From: a virus
DNA: 20,716 nt
IMG/VR virus record: IMGVR_UViG_3300011258_001076
Coordinates: 1 to 20,716 of that record
Strand: one strand, 5' to 3'
Below, one piece after another: positions 20,530 through 20,716 of this stretch. Made by a program: the position numbers and the translations under genes. The number at the start of each line of letters is the position of its first letter. Within the stretch, counting starts at the first letter, position 1. The notes under the pieces are model-generated. The model saw only the letters and a program-made list of their open reading frames with translations, made no database searches and had not been told where the DNA came from.

Positions 20530-20617
20530 GTGGACTGAGGGTGGACTGAGGGTGGACGGTGGGTGGACTGAGGGTGGACTGAGGGTGGACTGAGGGTGGA
20601 CTGAGGGTGGACCGTGG
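20530..20617. repeat. Eight tandem 11-bp direct repeats
   Basis: Units of GTGGACTGAGG start at 20530, 20541, 20563, 20574, 20585 and 20596. Variant units GTGGACGGTGG and GTGGACCGTGG lie at 20552 and 20607, all in exact 11-bp register. Three further degenerate 11-bp units follow at 20660-20692 (GCCCACCTATG type). The array has no spacers and no coding. In T7, short tandem repeat arrays flank the terminal redundancy; an origin-like iteron role is an alternative. Confidence 0.9.
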
Positions 20618-20716
20618 AAAATAGATCACCCCCTCACTTAGGCACGCTTGAATATTTCGGCCCACCTATGGCCCACCTACGCCCCACCCCTGGACCCCCT
20701 ACAGCCCCACTAGCCG

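Noticed and set aside
20460-20617. CRISPR array
   Set aside because: The repeats are directly adjacent, with no spacers, so this is a tandem repeat array.
20483-20665. Minus-strand 60-codon frame rich in STLSPP
   Set aside because: It is produced entirely by the 11-bp tandem repeats being read in frame; no ribosome-binding site.

Overview
The window looks like roughly half of a T7-like podovirus genome (Autographiviridae-type layout) that carries an integrase and is therefore probably temperate. Every gene I can support lies on the minus strand, so the functional order runs from the right end of the window to the left. The sequence is GC-rich and densely packed, with many ATGA or few-base overlaps between stop and start codons. 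The host cannot be read from the sequence. Integrase-carrying T7-like phages are known from marine cyanobacteria and SAR11, and the GC-rich codon use would fit a GC-rich proteobacterium, but that is only inference.

Right end (about 20716-16640): about 0.75 kb without genes, holding short tandem repeats (three 22-bp units and eight 11-bp units) and an AT-rich stretch. This resembles the 'left end' of a T7-type genome. It is followed by early, mostly host-interaction or unknown genes: a 75-aa protein, a GP88-family protein, a 99-aa protein, a cytosine-C5-methyltransferase-like protein, a pentapeptide-repeat protein and four very small proteins. Two of these genes are preceded by near-identical 84/85-bp repeats with a conserved RNA hairpin.

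Lysogeny module (16740-14630): a promoter/operator-like stretch with inverted repeats, a 50-aa ORF, a winged-helix (MarR-like) regulator, a tyrosine integrase and a complete tRNA-Leu(UAA), followed by about 320 bp rich in direct and inverted repeats (candidate attP arm region). Phage genes lie on both sides of the tRNA/integrase, which means the sequence is in the non-integrated (attP) arrangement.

Transcription and replication (14613-3654): single-subunit RNA polymerase (T7 gp1), a 52-aa protein, ssDNA-binding protein (gp2.5), endonuclease I (gp3), a small membrane protein, amidase/lysozyme (gp3.5), a small HTH protein, primase-helicase (gp4), two unknown proteins, DNA polymerase (gp5), an HNH endonuclease, 5'-3' exonuclease (gp6) and a DUF3310 protein. 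Morphogenesis (3544-1): a 76-aa protein, a gp7.3-like tail-assembly protein, portal (gp8), a 57-aa protein, scaffold (gp9, TTG start) and a 3TM-type holin cut by the window edge.

Four minus-strand sites share a T7/SP6-like promoter core (TTTCCCMYTATAGMAG-like). They lie upstream of the RNA polymerase (two sites), of the 52-aa gene plus the replication cluster, and of the structural genes. They are my best candidates for promoters of this phage's own polymerase. The one upstream of the structural genes is followed by a perfect-looking intrinsic-terminator hairpin inside its leader.
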